This document shows positions 45,001 to 52,056 of a DNA stretch of 64,000 nucleotides, piece after piece. The stretch is from Alphaproteobacteria bacterium. GTDB lineage: Bacteria > Pseudomonadota > Alphaproteobacteria > TMED109. The notes beneath the pieces were generated by a model. The model searched no databases, was not told where the DNA came from, and saw only the letters and a program-made list of their open reading frames with translations. The translations under genes and the position numbers were made by a program. Numbering within the stretch: the stretch's first letter is position 1; each line of letters begins with the position of its first letter. The DNA is taken from the NCBI GenBank assembly GCA_022824395.1, contig JAJDZX010000113.1, forward strand, positions 113,826 to 177,825. The letters are read 5' to 3'.

Positions 45001-45576
45001 GGCACCCTTGGTGCCTCGCTGTTCCTTCGTGGCCTGAACCAGAATCAGCTGGCCGTTGCGAATGACCTCCTGGATCCGGTAGTTCCGGTACAGTTCTGCC
45101 CGACGCTGCTTTTCCGACCGCCTCCGGCTGACGCGCCGCCGCGGGCGCCCGCTGCGGCTGTCCCCGTCGGCCACCTGTTCGTCGTCCTCGTCGACCCGGT
45201 CGGCCGCCAGTTCGTCAGCCGCCTCCCTGGCGTCGATGTCGTCGTGGCCGTCGTCATCCAGCTCGTCGGCCTCGGCCTCCTGGCGGGCAAGCTCGCTGTC
45301 GCGAGCAACGATCGCCTCCCGGTCGGCGACAGGGATCTGGAAGTAGTCCGGGTGTATCTCGGTGAAGCTTAGAAATCCGTGCTTCTCGTGCCCGTAGTCG
45401 ACAAAGGCCGCTTGCAGCGACGCCTCGACCCGAACCACCTTCGCGAGGTAGATGTTGCCCTTAATCTGCGGGCGTGAGGCGAGTGCTACATCGTAATCTT
45501 CTAGTTGGGCTCCATCAGCAACGACGACGCGCGTCTCTTCGGGACGCGCGGCGTCGATTAGCATTCGTTTGGACAT
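42046..45576 (-). CDS. rne: Ribonuclease E
   Basis: RNase E is the main endonuclease of mRNA decay and rRNA processing. It starts MSKRMLIDAARPEETRVVV with an S1 domain (IYLAKVVRVEASLQAAFVDYG) interrupted by an acidic/basic insertion (about 90-155), as in other alphaproteobacteria. The catalytic metal Asp residues are in VTVDINSGRA and GLIVIDFIGM, and the zinc-link is CPNCHGHG. From about residue 600 to 1176 the protein is a disordered Asp/Arg-rich tail with repeated RRRR-type and D/E clusters, the expected degradosome scaffold and RNA-binding part. I choose the ATG at 45576; the extra 11 residues upstream are unlikely. Confidence 0.95.
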   Translation of the reverse strand: MSKRMLIDAARPEETRVVVADGAQLEDYDVALASRPQIKGNIYLAKVVRVEASLQAAFVDYGHEKHGFLSFTEIHPDYFQIPVADREAIVARDSELARQEAEADELDDDGHDDIDAREAADELAADRVDEDDEQVADGDSRSGRPRRRVSRRRSEKQRRAELYRNYRIQEVIRNGQLILVQATKEQRGTKGAVFSSYISLPGRYTVLMPNTAHSGGVSRKIGSPEDRKRLRKVVKDLEVADGMSVILRTVAKGRTRAEIRRDFDYVVSLWSDIREKTLNSVGASLVHKENDLVKRAVRDLYQSDVGEVIVAGEGAYRRAKEITKTLSPSKARHVKLYRGDLPFFHSYAIERPLANVHRPEVRLPSGGSMVIAQTEALVTVDINSGRAIRERHIEETALKTNLEAVDELARQFRLRDLAGLIVIDFIGMERRRNNEQVEQRLKEALKHDRARTHVGRMSEFGLIEMSRQRLRASIHDTQHEPCPNCHGHGWIYRPEAHALMVIRALECEVANHRGCRFRVSVPPACAQHLSETMWRSVHQLETQFEVRIEILATTGPMVDNYLLEVVRADGTTVSLSPSQAGESGAGTARQGERSRRGARGRGAAREDEAADERPTRARRARTADADDGGDEGDEDRRSRGRNGRASAHRSADDDRRRSRNGRRRPAAGADFDDDAVADAMERQRPMADDEYEEEGDEDRLPRARRARANARNGYEDTEERRRPRNRRGRTLEREELDDAPDDDRSGYEGQARAVDDDDYDAEEERSRASRRSRYAERDGGDDDEFEEGVRSRRRRSRAQSRHDIVDDPSDRPRPRGRRARGPARPDYDDEFPEEPLPRRRRAQPSASSEAMNGLDDEPRIRRRRTESELSAHDEEAAADEPRRRSRRTRSMTRDGRRSDIADDNRPRRSRSARDPLEEHPDADNGVDPALRDGGAGAAGAMPEAQDAPADLADPGDYPDGAADSPFGAQSETSPPSRGDRSGRRTRRGSRGGSRRRGSRAKRGDAQAPDRHEELAPEAGGALAGAVDLSDHAQSADRAASAPGPDPFGAALEGLGRGADSHVSTFATAPNHPFADADEPVLQDAQGAETAGGPELSPETDDPFGAVAQVPSDTGPAGDDTRAETSPENPFAGQESSPEVRRPMAADGELNGKSQALSEDEPVPKAARWWNPLRSRS

Positions 45577-46019
45577 GAAAACTCCAGGTGGGCGCGTGAG
45601 CCCTCGCATGGCGAGCGGGGCCAGCAGCCGTGAGATGTCGTGAACCCGGGCAGGGTTCGGCCCGCCCGTGCGCGTTGAACAGTGTGCCGATGCTCGAGGT
45701 CACCGCGCCGTCCAGATTCAATTTGGCGGGGCAGCGCGCCATCGTTGCGATATGATTCAGCACGAGCTAGGACATTGAAGGTCGACGGCCGTGTTAAGAG
45801 GGCCGCCCTTAGGTAAAGTCTTTCGGAGCAGCGCCGTGCGCCACGTGGTCGCGCGATCTTGGCACTGTCTGATATGCACATAGAGTCTCGCATATTTCGC
45901 GTTTTTTCGCAAGTTTGATATTCCGATGGGGCCTTCACATTGGAACAAACAGGGAAGTTAGGGGCATATATCCTTAGTTGCCCGCGCCTCGTTGCGCGCG
46001 GGCGGTCGGCCGACACTTG
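45577..46019. promoter_or_regulatory. Divergent upstream region of rne and amiC
   Basis: This 443-base gap is clearly AT-richer than its surroundings, especially 45860-45960, and must contain the promoters of rne (minus) and the amidase gene (plus). The rne side leaves room for a long 5' leader, which in other bacteria mediates RNase E feedback control; that is only analogy here. A 63-codon frame at 45757-45948 (minus) shows no family resemblance and is not called. Confidence 0.4.
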
Positions 46020-47150
46020 ATGGCGCGGCAAGGTTCCGGCCGTGCGCGGCGGCGGGCGCGTACCACCGTCTTCGGCTTCGTGACCATTGGCGCGCTGCTG
46101 TCGACGGGCGCCGCAACCGGTGCAACGGTGGAGGGCATCCGCATCGGGGTCCCCGACAGCGCGGTGACGCGGGTCGTCGTCGACCTGTCGGCGCCCGCCA
46201 CCTACAAGACCTTCGTCCTTCAGGAGCCCAGCCGTCTTGTCGTCGACGTGTCGGCGGCACTCGGCGAACTGGGCTCGGTCCCGGCCACGGGTGCAGTGCA
46301 GCGGATCCGCGTCGGTCTGCGTGAAGGGCGGGTGACGCGCCTGGTGTTCGATACCGCGGGTGCCTTTCAGCTGGACCGGCATTTCACGCTTCCGCCGGGC
46401 GACGGCCGGCCGGACCGGATCGTCCTTGACCTGAGGGGCGGGCTGGCGACGCCCCGGGCCCGCAACACGCCGTTCACCGTTATCGTCGATGCGGGGCACG
46501 GCGGGAAGGACCCCGGCGCAATCCGGGGTTCGTTGCAAGAAAAGAGCCTGACGCTCGCGGCCGCGAAGGAGCTGCGAGAGATTCTCCGGAAGCGGAAATA
46601 CCGGGTCGTGCTCACCCGCGAAACCGACGTCTACATCCCCCTCCGACGACGGGTGGACATTTCGGTCCAGGCGGGGGGTGATCTGTTCATTTCCCTGCAT
46701 GCCGACGCAGTCGGGCGGCCCCACACCCGGGGACTGAGTGCATACACCCTGTCCGACAAGGCATCGGACCGACTGGCCGCAAAACTTGCGAGCGATGCGG
46801 ATGCGGTCGACGCGGAGTTGGATGTGGCGAACTTCGAAACGTACGATGAGCAGGTCCAGAGCACGATGATCGAATTGACCCGAACCGGAACGCGTAATCT
46901 CTCAGCGCAGTTCGCCGAGTCGCTGGTCGTGTCACTCGGGGAGCGCGGCATCGGTCTCCTTCGGCGGCCCCACCGACAGGCGAACTTCGCCGTGTTGCGC
47001 GGTTTTCACATACCGTCGGTGTTGATCGAGATGGGATTTGTATCCAATGCGAAGGATGCGAGGCTCCTTTCCAGTGCCAAGTACCGGCGCCAGCTGATGA
47101 CTGCCATCGCCGACTACGTTGATCAGTATTTCAAGACACGCGGATTCTGA
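46020..47150 (+). CDS. amiC: N-acetylmuramoyl-L-alanine amidase (AMIN + Amidase_3)
   Basis: This periplasmic zinc amidase cuts the peptide stem from peptidoglycan during cell separation. An N-terminal signal (RTTVFGFVTIGALLSTGAAT) is followed by an AMIN domain (about 35-135) for septal targeting and an Amidase_3 domain (about 155-375). The zinc and catalytic residues are visible: His in VIVDAGHGGKDPGA, Glu in QEKSLTL, His in FISLHADAV and Glu in VLIEMGFVSN. I use the ATG at 46020; an upstream TTG would add 14 residues. It is divergent from rne. PBP1A, usually its neighbour in related genomes, lies about 5 kb away beyond the fic insertion and lnt. Confidence 0.93.
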   Translation: MARQGSGRARRRARTTVFGFVTIGALLSTGAATGATVEGIRIGVPDSAVTRVVVDLSAPATYKTFVLQEPSRLVVDVSAALGELGSVPATGAVQRIRVGLREGRVTRLVFDTAGAFQLDRHFTLPPGDGRPDRIVLDLRGGLATPRARNTPFTVIVDAGHGGKDPGAIRGSLQEKSLTLAAAKELREILRKRKYRVVLTRETDVYIPLRRRVDISVQAGGDLFISLHADAVGRPHTRGLSAYTLSDKASDRLAAKLASDADAVDAELDVANFETYDEQVQSTMIELTRTGTRNLSAQFAESLVVSLGERGIGLLRRPHRQANFAVLRGFHIPSVLIEMGFVSNAKDARLLSSAKYRRQLMTAIADYVDQYFKTRGF

Positions 47151-47463
47151 TTCGCGGCCCAACTTCAAGGCCGACCAGTCCGGAACATTTTCCCTGTCGG
47201 TGTTCGGAAAGCGTCAAGTGGGGTCGCGGTCGTCAGGGTTATTGGCTCGTTGAAAACGCAATGCCTTCCCGTTGATCCGGCGGTTTAGTCCAGCCGCTCC
47301 GCACGACGAGGCCGCCCGATGCAGCCTCGGCTTGGCCGCGCCGCTCAGCACCACCGGAGAAGTAACGATGGCGGTACGTGGATGAACCAGCCGGAGCGCG
47401 ACCTCTCTTCCTAGATGCTCCGCCCTGCATATTTGCGCGAAAACCTCGGATACGCGCAGATAT
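47151..47463. other. Non-coding stretch between amiC and the Fic operator region
   Basis: These 313 bases follow the amidase stop. I see no gene with family resemblance, no clear terminator and no RNA gene. The composition shifts from GC-rich to AT-richer toward the right end, where the operator-like repeats begin. Confidence 0.35.
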
Positions 47464-47513
47464 GCAACAATAGAAGCGGTTATTGTTGCGTGTATAGTTT
47501 ATTGTTGCGCGTA
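47464..47513 (+). promoter_or_regulatory. Operator-like repeat array upstream of the Fic gene
   Basis: TTATTGTTGCGTGTA (47480-47494) and TTATTGTTGCGCGTA (47499-47513) are near-identical direct repeats 19 bases apart. GCAACAATA (47464-47472) is an inverted copy of the same core. A related partial dyad TTATATTGCGCCTATAA follows at 47520-47536 and contains a perfect -10-like TATAAT (47532-47537), 25 bases before the GTG start. The spacing and overlap with the putative promoter suggest repressor binding sites, most simply for the winged-helix domain of the downstream protein itself. Confidence 0.6.
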
Positions 47514-47562
47514 AGCCTGTTATATTGCGCCTATAATTCGGCAGCTCATCCGGAATCGCATC

Positions 47563-48963
47563 GTGGCGCGACGCATTCGCGAAGAGAACCTTCGGGCAAT
47601 CGAAGAAGTAGTGGGACAACGGCCCGAAGGCATGACCACGTCAGAGATCATGGATGCTCTGCAGGCAAGCCCGCCACGTCGGACCTTGCAATACCGGTTG
47701 AAGGCACTGCTCGACGCCAAGCGCCTGATACGGGACGGTTCTGGTCGCTCGGGGTGCTACCGCTTGCCTAAAGATGCCTCATTGTCGATGCAGACAAATG
47801 CTGGACTCCCGCGAATCACTACGCCTCTCACGACACCGATTCCGCTGTCAAAGTCAGGTAAGGAGATTCGCGACTATGTCCGACGGCCTGTCGTAGCCCG
47901 TGAACCCGCTGGTTACGACCGGAACTTCCCGGATCGCTATCTCCCGAACGTGACCTTCTATCTCTCTGAAGTGGAGAGGGTAGGGCTAACCGAGTACGGC
48001 GAGACCGAAATCGTTCGACAACCTGCGGGTACCTATGCAAAGCGGGTGTTGAACCGATTGCTGATCGACCTGTCGTGGAACTCGAGCCGCCTGGAGGGCA
48101 ATACCTATTCCCTGCTCGAAACCAAACGCCTGATCGAACTCGGTGAGGAAGCGGAAGGCAAAGACCGGCGCGAAGCGCAGATGATTCTCAACCACAAGGA
48201 AGCCATCGAGATTCTGGTCGACAGCGCAGAGGCCATTGGCTTCAACCGCCACACCATCCTCAATCTGCACGCGGCGCTGGCAGACAACCTCCTTCCCGAT
48301 CCCGAGGCGCCCGGTCGGCTTCGGCGCGCCAGCGTGGGCATCGAGGGTTCGGTCTTTCATCCATTGGAAATTCCGCAGCTCATCGAGGAATGCTTCGATC
48401 GGACCTTGACCAAGGCTTCACAGATCGAGAATCCATTCGAACAGGCAATGTTCGCGCTGGTGCAACTGCCGTATCTGCAACCCTTCGACGACGTGAACAA
48501 GCGGGTCTCCAGACTCGCGGCGAACATTCCGCTCATCAGGGCAAATCTGTCGCCTCTGTCCTTCGAGGAGATGCCACGGGAGCTCTATACGGAAGCGGTT
48601 CTCGGCGTGTACGAGCTCAATCGCACGGAACTATTGCGCGATGTCTTCGTTTGGGCCTACAGGCGGTCTGCGGCGCGGTACGCCGCAGTGCGGATGTCGC
48701 TCGGCGAGCCGGATCCCTTCCGGATGATTCATCGGACGGCGATCCGCCAGCTCATCGGCGAGATCATCCGCGCGGGCATGGACAACACGACGGCGATCAC
48801 ACACATCGGTGCATGGACTGCAACGCACATCAAGGATGCGGACGGCGCCCGGTTTCGTGAGGTTGTCGAGCGAGAACTGCTGAGCCTTCACGAAGGGAAT
48901 TTCTCGCGCTACAGGGTCACGCCTTCCGAATTTAGCGCGTGGCAGTCGGTGTGGGATGCGTAG
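47563..48963 (+). CDS. Fic-domain protein with N-terminal winged helix and altered catalytic motif
   Basis: The 466-residue protein has an N-terminal winged-helix domain (about 1-70: MTTSEIMDALQASPPRRTLQ and LLDAKRLIRDGSGRSGCYRL) and a central-to-C-terminal Fic core. The inhibitory helix motif is present as SSRLEGN (174-180, Glu178). The Fic active-site loop, normally HPFxDGNGR, reads QPFDDVNKR (306-314): the catalytic His is Gln306, both Gly are replaced (Val311, Lys313), while Phe308, Asp310, Asn312 and Arg314 remain. Standard AMP transfer is therefore doubtful. The start is GTG. Base composition is visibly lower in GC than the neighbours, suggesting transfer. It may be an autoregulated DNA-binding protein rather than an active AMPylase. 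Confidence 0.85.
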   Translation: MARRIREENLRAIEEVVGQRPEGMTTSEIMDALQASPPRRTLQYRLKALLDAKRLIRDGSGRSGCYRLPKDASLSMQTNAGLPRITTPLTTPIPLSKSGKEIRDYVRRPVVAREPAGYDRNFPDRYLPNVTFYLSEVERVGLTEYGETEIVRQPAGTYAKRVLNRLLIDLSWNSSRLEGNTYSLLETKRLIELGEEAEGKDRREAQMILNHKEAIEILVDSAEAIGFNRHTILNLHAALADNLLPDPEAPGRLRRASVGIEGSVFHPLEIPQLIEECFDRTLTKASQIENPFEQAMFALVQLPYLQPFDDVNKRVSRLAANIPLIRANLSPLSFEEMPRELYTEAVLGVYELNRTELLRDVFVWAYRRSAARYAAVRMSLGEPDPFRMIHRTAIRQLIGEIIRAGMDNTTAITHIGAWTATHIKDADGARFREVVERELLSLHEGNFSRYRVTPSEFSAWQSVWDA

Positions 48964-49169
48964 GTGTCGCCTGACATTCAGCCGCGATTTTCGCGCTGCA
49001 GGCGGTCCGATTTCCGGAGATCAGGTCAGCCCTGTTGTGCGGCTGAGTTGAGAGGGGCAGCGGAGAAACCTTCGACCGTTCAAAAGGGCCAAGGACGTCA
49101 AAAGGTGCAAAATCCGACAATTTATGTGGTGCTTTACAAGAGCTGCCGGAACAGCTTGACGCGGCCTGG

Positions 49170-49242
49170 TGACCCCTAGGGGAATCGAACCCCTGTTTCC
49201 GCCGTGAGAGGGCGGCGTCCTGGACCGCTAGACGAAGGGGCC
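49170..49242 (-). tRNA. tRNA-Glu (CTC)
   Basis: The minus strand folds into a cloverleaf. The acceptor stem is GGCCCCT/AGGGGTC, the anticodon stem CCGCC/GGCGG with loop CTCTCAC (anticodon CTC, reads GAG), and the T arm AGGGG-TTCGATT-CCCCT, with discriminator A. The 3' CCA is not encoded in full. The gene's 3' end points toward the Fic gene. Confidence 0.95.
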
Positions 49243-49679
49243 CCGCGTGTCTCCGGTACGTGCGGGACAGCGCCGCCTCGGCTCCAAACCCGTCAGGGCT
49301 CGATGGCGCTTGAACCCGGGCGACGTGACGCCGGAGATGGCGAGTGTGCCAACGAAGCCCCGTCAACGCAACAAATCGAGGGGGCCGTCGGTGCAAGAAT
49401 ACTCCGCTGGTCGGCCAACGATCCGGCAACCGCGAATCGTGTGCGGTCTCCCACACAGATGCCTGGTCCGGCCGGGTGCACTCCGACGACAGACTTGGCG
49501 GCCGACGCTCCGACAAGGAAGGGAACGTTCGATCGCACAGCAAACGTGGTCGGGCCACGGTCGGCAGCCATGGTATGGTGCCAGTGCCGTCTGAAAGCGC
49601 AAGATGTTGCGTCGTTGACGTCCGGAACCTGATCGTCGCCGGGCGGCTCGCGCTCCATCCTCAAGGATCCTGAGATGCC
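49243..49679. other. Intergenic region between tRNA-Glu and lnt
   Basis: This 437-base region contains the upstream sequences of the tRNA (minus) and of lnt (plus). Short open frames cross it on both strands without family resemblance. A TATGGT hexamer near 49573 is a weak -10 candidate for lnt. No repeat of the tRNA 3' end was found by eye. Confidence 0.35.
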
Positions 49680-51215
49680 GTGGAGCGCGTCGTGATCGCG
49701 CCTCGAATCCCGGAACGCCGCCTCCTCCGCCTCGGTTTGGCGGCGGTGACCGGCGCGGTATCCGCACTGGCGTTTGCACCGGTCCACGCACTTCCCGTCC
49801 TGTGGGTGTCCTTTCCCCTGCTTGCCTGGCTCATCAGCAGCGGTGGGGTTCACCAGGCGTTCTGGACTGGCTGGGCATTCGGGTTCGGGCAGTTCGCTGC
49901 CGGGCTCTACTGGATTGGCGCGTCGTTCGTCTACACCGGGCAGTTCGGATGGATCGCCGGAGGCATCGGCGTGGCAGGGCTCTCCGCAGGCCTCGCGGTA
50001 TTGCCCGCGGCGGCCGCGGCGACGGCACGACTGTTCGACCAGCCGCAGGGCCGATTGGTCGCCCTTGGTGTGGCCTGGGTGCTTGCCGAAGGGCTCCGAA
50101 GCTGGCTGCTGACCGGCTTCCCGTGGAATCTCACCGGTCAGGTCTGGGCGTTCTCCGTCACAACGATGCAGCCCGCGGCGTGGATCGGGACGCACGGTCT
50201 CGGGGCAGTGACCGTGCTCGCGGCGCTGGCTCCCGCGGCCGTTGCCGGCCGCCGCATGCGGCAGGGGCTGCTGCTGTCCGCACCGCTGGCGGCCGTGCTC
50301 TTTCTCGGCTTCCTGCGCGACAACGTGCGGACCCTCGATCTCGGTGAGGGACCGGTGGTCCGCATCGTCCAGGGCAACGTGCCGCAGGAAGCCCGTCTCG
50401 ACGCCAGCCGGCACGACGAGAATATCCGGCGGTACGTCGACACTTCCCGGATCCCCCCTGCGGGCACACCGCCGAAACTGGTGATCTGGCCGGAGGCCGT
50501 CCTGCCGTTTGATCCGTCGGGGCGGGAAGAATTCCGGCGGGACGTTCAGGCGATGATCCCCGGCGAGGCCCGGCTGGCCACCGGCGGCTTCAGGCTCCGC
50601 CCGGCCGACGGGGCCGTCTTCAACAGCCTGTTCTTCCTGGCGCCGGACGGTCGCCTGGAAGCGTCTTATGACAAGGTGCACCTCGTACCCTTCGGCGAGT
50701 TCCTCCCGCTCGCCGAATGGCTGCCCGCGTCGCTGCTGCCGGTGACGGGACGCGGGATGCATGCCGCCGATGCGCGCGCCCGCATCGACCTGCCCGGATT
50801 TGCGACGGTCGCGCCCGCGATCTGTTACGAGATCATCTTTCCGACACCCACAGGGGGGTCGGAGCGGCCGGGCTGGCTGCTCAATGTGACCAACGATGCG
50901 TGGTTTGGACGCACCTCGGGGCCGTACCAGCACTTCGCGCAGGCGCGCCTCCGCGCGGTCGAGGAGGGTCTGCCGGTCATCCGCGCCGCGAACACCGGTA
51001 TTTCTGCCGTAATCGATGCCCGCGGCCGCGTGCTCGCGCAACTTGGACTGGGTGAAGGCGGCGTGATTGACCACCCGTTGCCGGTTCCCGAGAAACCGCC
51101 GCTGCATGCGCGAATGGGCGACATGCCGCTGTTCGCCGGACTTTTTGCCCTCCTGCTCATCATGCTGATGTCCGAACGCCGGGCGCCTCCGCATGCCGGC
51201 GCTCCCGCGGATTGA
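49680..51215 (+). CDS. lnt: Apolipoprotein N-acyltransferase
   Basis: Lnt adds the third acyl chain to the N-terminal Cys of lipoproteins in the inner membrane. Six to seven N-terminal helices (about 15-225) precede a nitrilase-like domain. The catalytic triad is visible: Glu in VIWPEAVLPFD, Lys in YDKVHLVPFGEFLP and Cys in APAICYEIIFP. NVTNDAWFGRTSGPYQH is another family hallmark. The start is a GTG at 49680; length 511 is standard. A hydratase gene and PBP1A follow closely. Confidence 0.94.
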   Translation: MERVVIAPRIPERRLLRLGLAAVTGAVSALAFAPVHALPVLWVSFPLLAWLISSGGVHQAFWTGWAFGFGQFAAGLYWIGASFVYTGQFGWIAGGIGVAGLSAGLAVLPAAAAATARLFDQPQGRLVALGVAWVLAEGLRSWLLTGFPWNLTGQVWAFSVTTMQPAAWIGTHGLGAVTVLAALAPAAVAGRRMRQGLLLSAPLAAVLFLGFLRDNVRTLDLGEGPVVRIVQGNVPQEARLDASRHDENIRRYVDTSRIPPAGTPPKLVIWPEAVLPFDPSGREEFRRDVQAMIPGEARLATGGFRLRPADGAVFNSLFFLAPDGRLEASYDKVHLVPFGEFLPLAEWLPASLLPVTGRGMHAADARARIDLPGFATVAPAICYEIIFPTPTGGSERPGWLLNVTNDAWFGRTSGPYQHFAQARLRAVEEGLPVIRAANTGISAVIDARGRVLAQLGLGEGGVIDHPLPVPEKPPLHARMGDMPLFAGLFALLLIMLMSERRAPPHAGAPAD

Positions 51216-51246
51216 CCTCAGCGGAATTCCGCACCATGACTAAGCC

Positions 51247-52056
51247 ATGACGCCTCCCGCCACCGCATCTGATTCCATACGCGAGGCCGCCGCCTGGATC
51301 GCGCGCCACCGCCTGGAACACCGCCCCCTGCCCGCGCCGCCCGAGCACCTGCGGCCGCGCGACGAAGCTGCGGCCTACGCCGTGCAGCATGCACTCCACC
51401 GGGAACTCACGGCGGCGGGGCTTGGCGAGCGGGTCGGCTGGAAGATCGGGTGCACGAATCCCCAGATGCAGCGGTACCTGGGGATCCGTCATCCGGCGGG
51501 CGGCGGCGTGATGGCCGAAACCGTCCACCTCGGGACCGGCCGGTTTCGTCACGCCGATTTCGTCCGGCCCGGTGTCGAGGTGGAGATCGCCGTGCGGCTC
51601 GGCGCAACGCTTCATGCCGCGGACGGGCCCTTCCGGGGCGAAGACATGGTGGCCGCGGTCGACGAGATCATGCCAGCCATGGAGATCGTGGACGATCGCT
51701 ACGTCGACCGGGCCAACCTGGATACGCAGACCCTGATCGCGGACGACTTTTTCGACGCTGCCGCGGTCCTGGGAGCCGCGAGGAAGTTCTCGCCGGCGCT
51801 CGATCTGGCTGAACTCGCAGGCCAGGTGCGCATCAACGGCGAGACGCGCTCCGTCGGACGCGGACGCGACATCCTCGGGCATCCGCTCGAGGCCCTGGCG
51901 TGGCTTGCGTCGCACCGCGCGGCCTGCGGCGGCGTTCTGCGGGCCGGCGAGTTTGTCCTGCTCGGCAGCGTGACCGCCATCCAGTGGGTTGAGTGCGGAG
52001 CGGAGATCGAGGGAACGTTCGACGGACTGGGAGCTGTGCGTGCCGCTTTCGGTTGA
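51247..52056 (+). CDS. 2-keto-4-pentenoate hydratase family protein
   Basis: A 269-residue FAH-superfamily enzyme. The stretch GWKIGCTNPQMQRYLGI and VEVEIAVRLGATL (metal-binding E-x-E) with DEIMPAMEIVDDRY match MhpD/TesE-like 2-hydroxypenta-2,4-dienoate hydratases and related decarboxylases. They act on meta-cleavage products of aromatic rings or similar dienoates. No other meta-pathway genes are adjacent. The C-terminal coding end overlaps the PBP1A start by 17 bases, so it is cotranscribed with the cell-wall gene for unclear reasons. Confidence 0.82.
   Translation: MTPPATASDSIREAAAWIARHRLEHRPLPAPPEHLRPRDEAAAYAVQHALHRELTAAGLGERVGWKIGCTNPQMQRYLGIRHPAGGGVMAETVHLGTGRFRHADFVRPGVEVEIAVRLGATLHAADGPFRGEDMVAAVDEIMPAMEIVDDRYVDRANLDTQTLIADDFFDAAAVLGAARKFSPALDLAELAGQVRINGETRSVGRGRDILGHPLEALAWLASHRAACGGVLRAGEFVLLGSVTAIQWVECGAEIEGTFDGLGAVRAAFG

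Noticed and set aside
45757..45948. 63-codon minus-strand frame in the rne leader region
   Set aside because: There is no ribosome site or family; it lies in AT-rich regulatory sequence where chance frames are common.
49293..51194. 633-codon open frame on the minus strand
   Set aside because: It lies antisense to lnt, which has the full catalytic triad. The encoded peptide is rich in Arg, Gln, His and Gly, with no domain; it is a high-GC shadow frame.
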